Under the pieces are notes generated by a model. The model had not been told where the DNA came from and did not search any database. It saw only the letters and a list, made by a program, of their open reading frames with translations. DNA of 64,000 bases. Source: CAWFPR01 sp963817635. GTDB lineage: Bacteria; Acidobacteriota; Vicinamibacteria; Vicinamibacterales; 2-12-FULL-66-21. This document shows, one piece after another, positions 63,981 to 64,000 of this stretch. Position 1 is the stretch's first letter, and each line of letters opens with the position of its first letter. The translations under genes and the position numbers were made by a program. The stretch is taken from NCBI GenBank assembly GCA_963817635.1, contig CAWFPR010000014.1, positions 186,001 to 250,000 on the forward strand, written 5' to 3'.

Positions 63981-64000
63981 GTGAGACGCGCACTGGCCGC
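63981..64000 (+). CDS. Possible start of an exported protein, cut by the window end
   Basis: A GTG at 63981 lies seven bases after a TAACAT box, the same spacing seen at many starts here. The six visible codons (VRRALA) would fit the basic start of a signal peptide. Nothing more can be said. Confidence 0.25.

Overview
The window is one GC-rich bacterial chromosome segment, densely packed with housekeeping genes. The gene mix suggests Acidobacteriota, probably a Vicinamibacteria-like lineage: an HspR/HAIR heat-shock operon, carboxypeptidase-regulatory-like secreted proteins, an S55 (SpoIVB-type) protease, a LexA and several sigma/anti-sigma pairs. This placement is an inference from gene content and composition, not a database result. 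Many core genes (dnaJ-like, ftsH, recG, trpC, trpA, thiolase and others) carry one or more single-base frameshifts, usually an extra base in a short G or C run. That pattern suggests consensus errors in an assembled genome more than real gene decay, so such genes are annotated as whole loci with the break noted.

Layout. 1-4.4 kb: surE (cut by the window edge), a small zinc ribbon protein, an MFS transporter, a DUF5009/HGSNAT-like membrane acyltransferase, and divergent hemH. 4.5-7.1 kb: a secreted Cna_B/CarboxypepD_reg protein and terC. 7.1-13.1 kb: the heat-shock operon hspR-dnaJ(cbpA-like)-clpB-ftsH behind a HAIR-like operator. 13.4-18.3 kb: two more carboxypeptidase-regulatory-like secreted proteins, then rho. 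18.6-20.2 kb: a divergent CoA-binding protein and the radical SAM gene amrS. 20.2-20.75 kb: mobile-element and PIN-domain debris. 20.75-28.7 kb: leftward genes for a DsbA-like protein, glcD-like oxidase, aminotransferase, coaD, rsmD, recG and two secreted proteins. 28.8-33.0 kb: an ECF sigma/anti-sigma pair, lexA, a DUF3467 protein and a second ECF operon. 33.0-41.1 kb: nth, a metallopeptidase, rsmA, rnj, ftsK and an N-acetylmuramoyl-L-alanine amidase. 41.1-43.4 kb: a small membrane protein, pepA and a PKD-domain protein. 43.5-58.2 kb: a leftward aromatic amino acid superoperon. 58.2-62.5 kb: an S55-peptidase protein and a beta-propeller protein. 62.5-63.9 kb: a third ECF sigma/anti-sigma pair.

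The most interesting system is the control region of the aromatic superoperon. Reading leftward from 58182 there is a consensus promoter. It is followed by a short leader ORF with three consecutive Trp codons flanked by Tyr, and with further Tyr and Phe codons. Next come mutually exclusive pairing segments and an intrinsic terminator that ends at the start codon of a fused aroD-aroE gene. This is the full logic of a classical ribosome-mediated attenuator, but it sits ahead of aroDE-trpEGDCFBA-chorismate mutase-aroF-tyrA and so could tie shikimate, Trp and Tyr/Phe branches to aminoacyl-tRNA supply. Almost all junctions in this operon are four-base ATGA/GTGA overlaps.

Two genome-wide habits are also visible. 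First, about a dozen start codons lie 6-8 bases after a TANNNT box, so many mRNAs are probably leaderless. Second, intergenic gaps hold short arrays with a seven-base period and unrelated sequences at each site. One of these lies in the trpF-trpB junction, where it currently joins the two reading frames.
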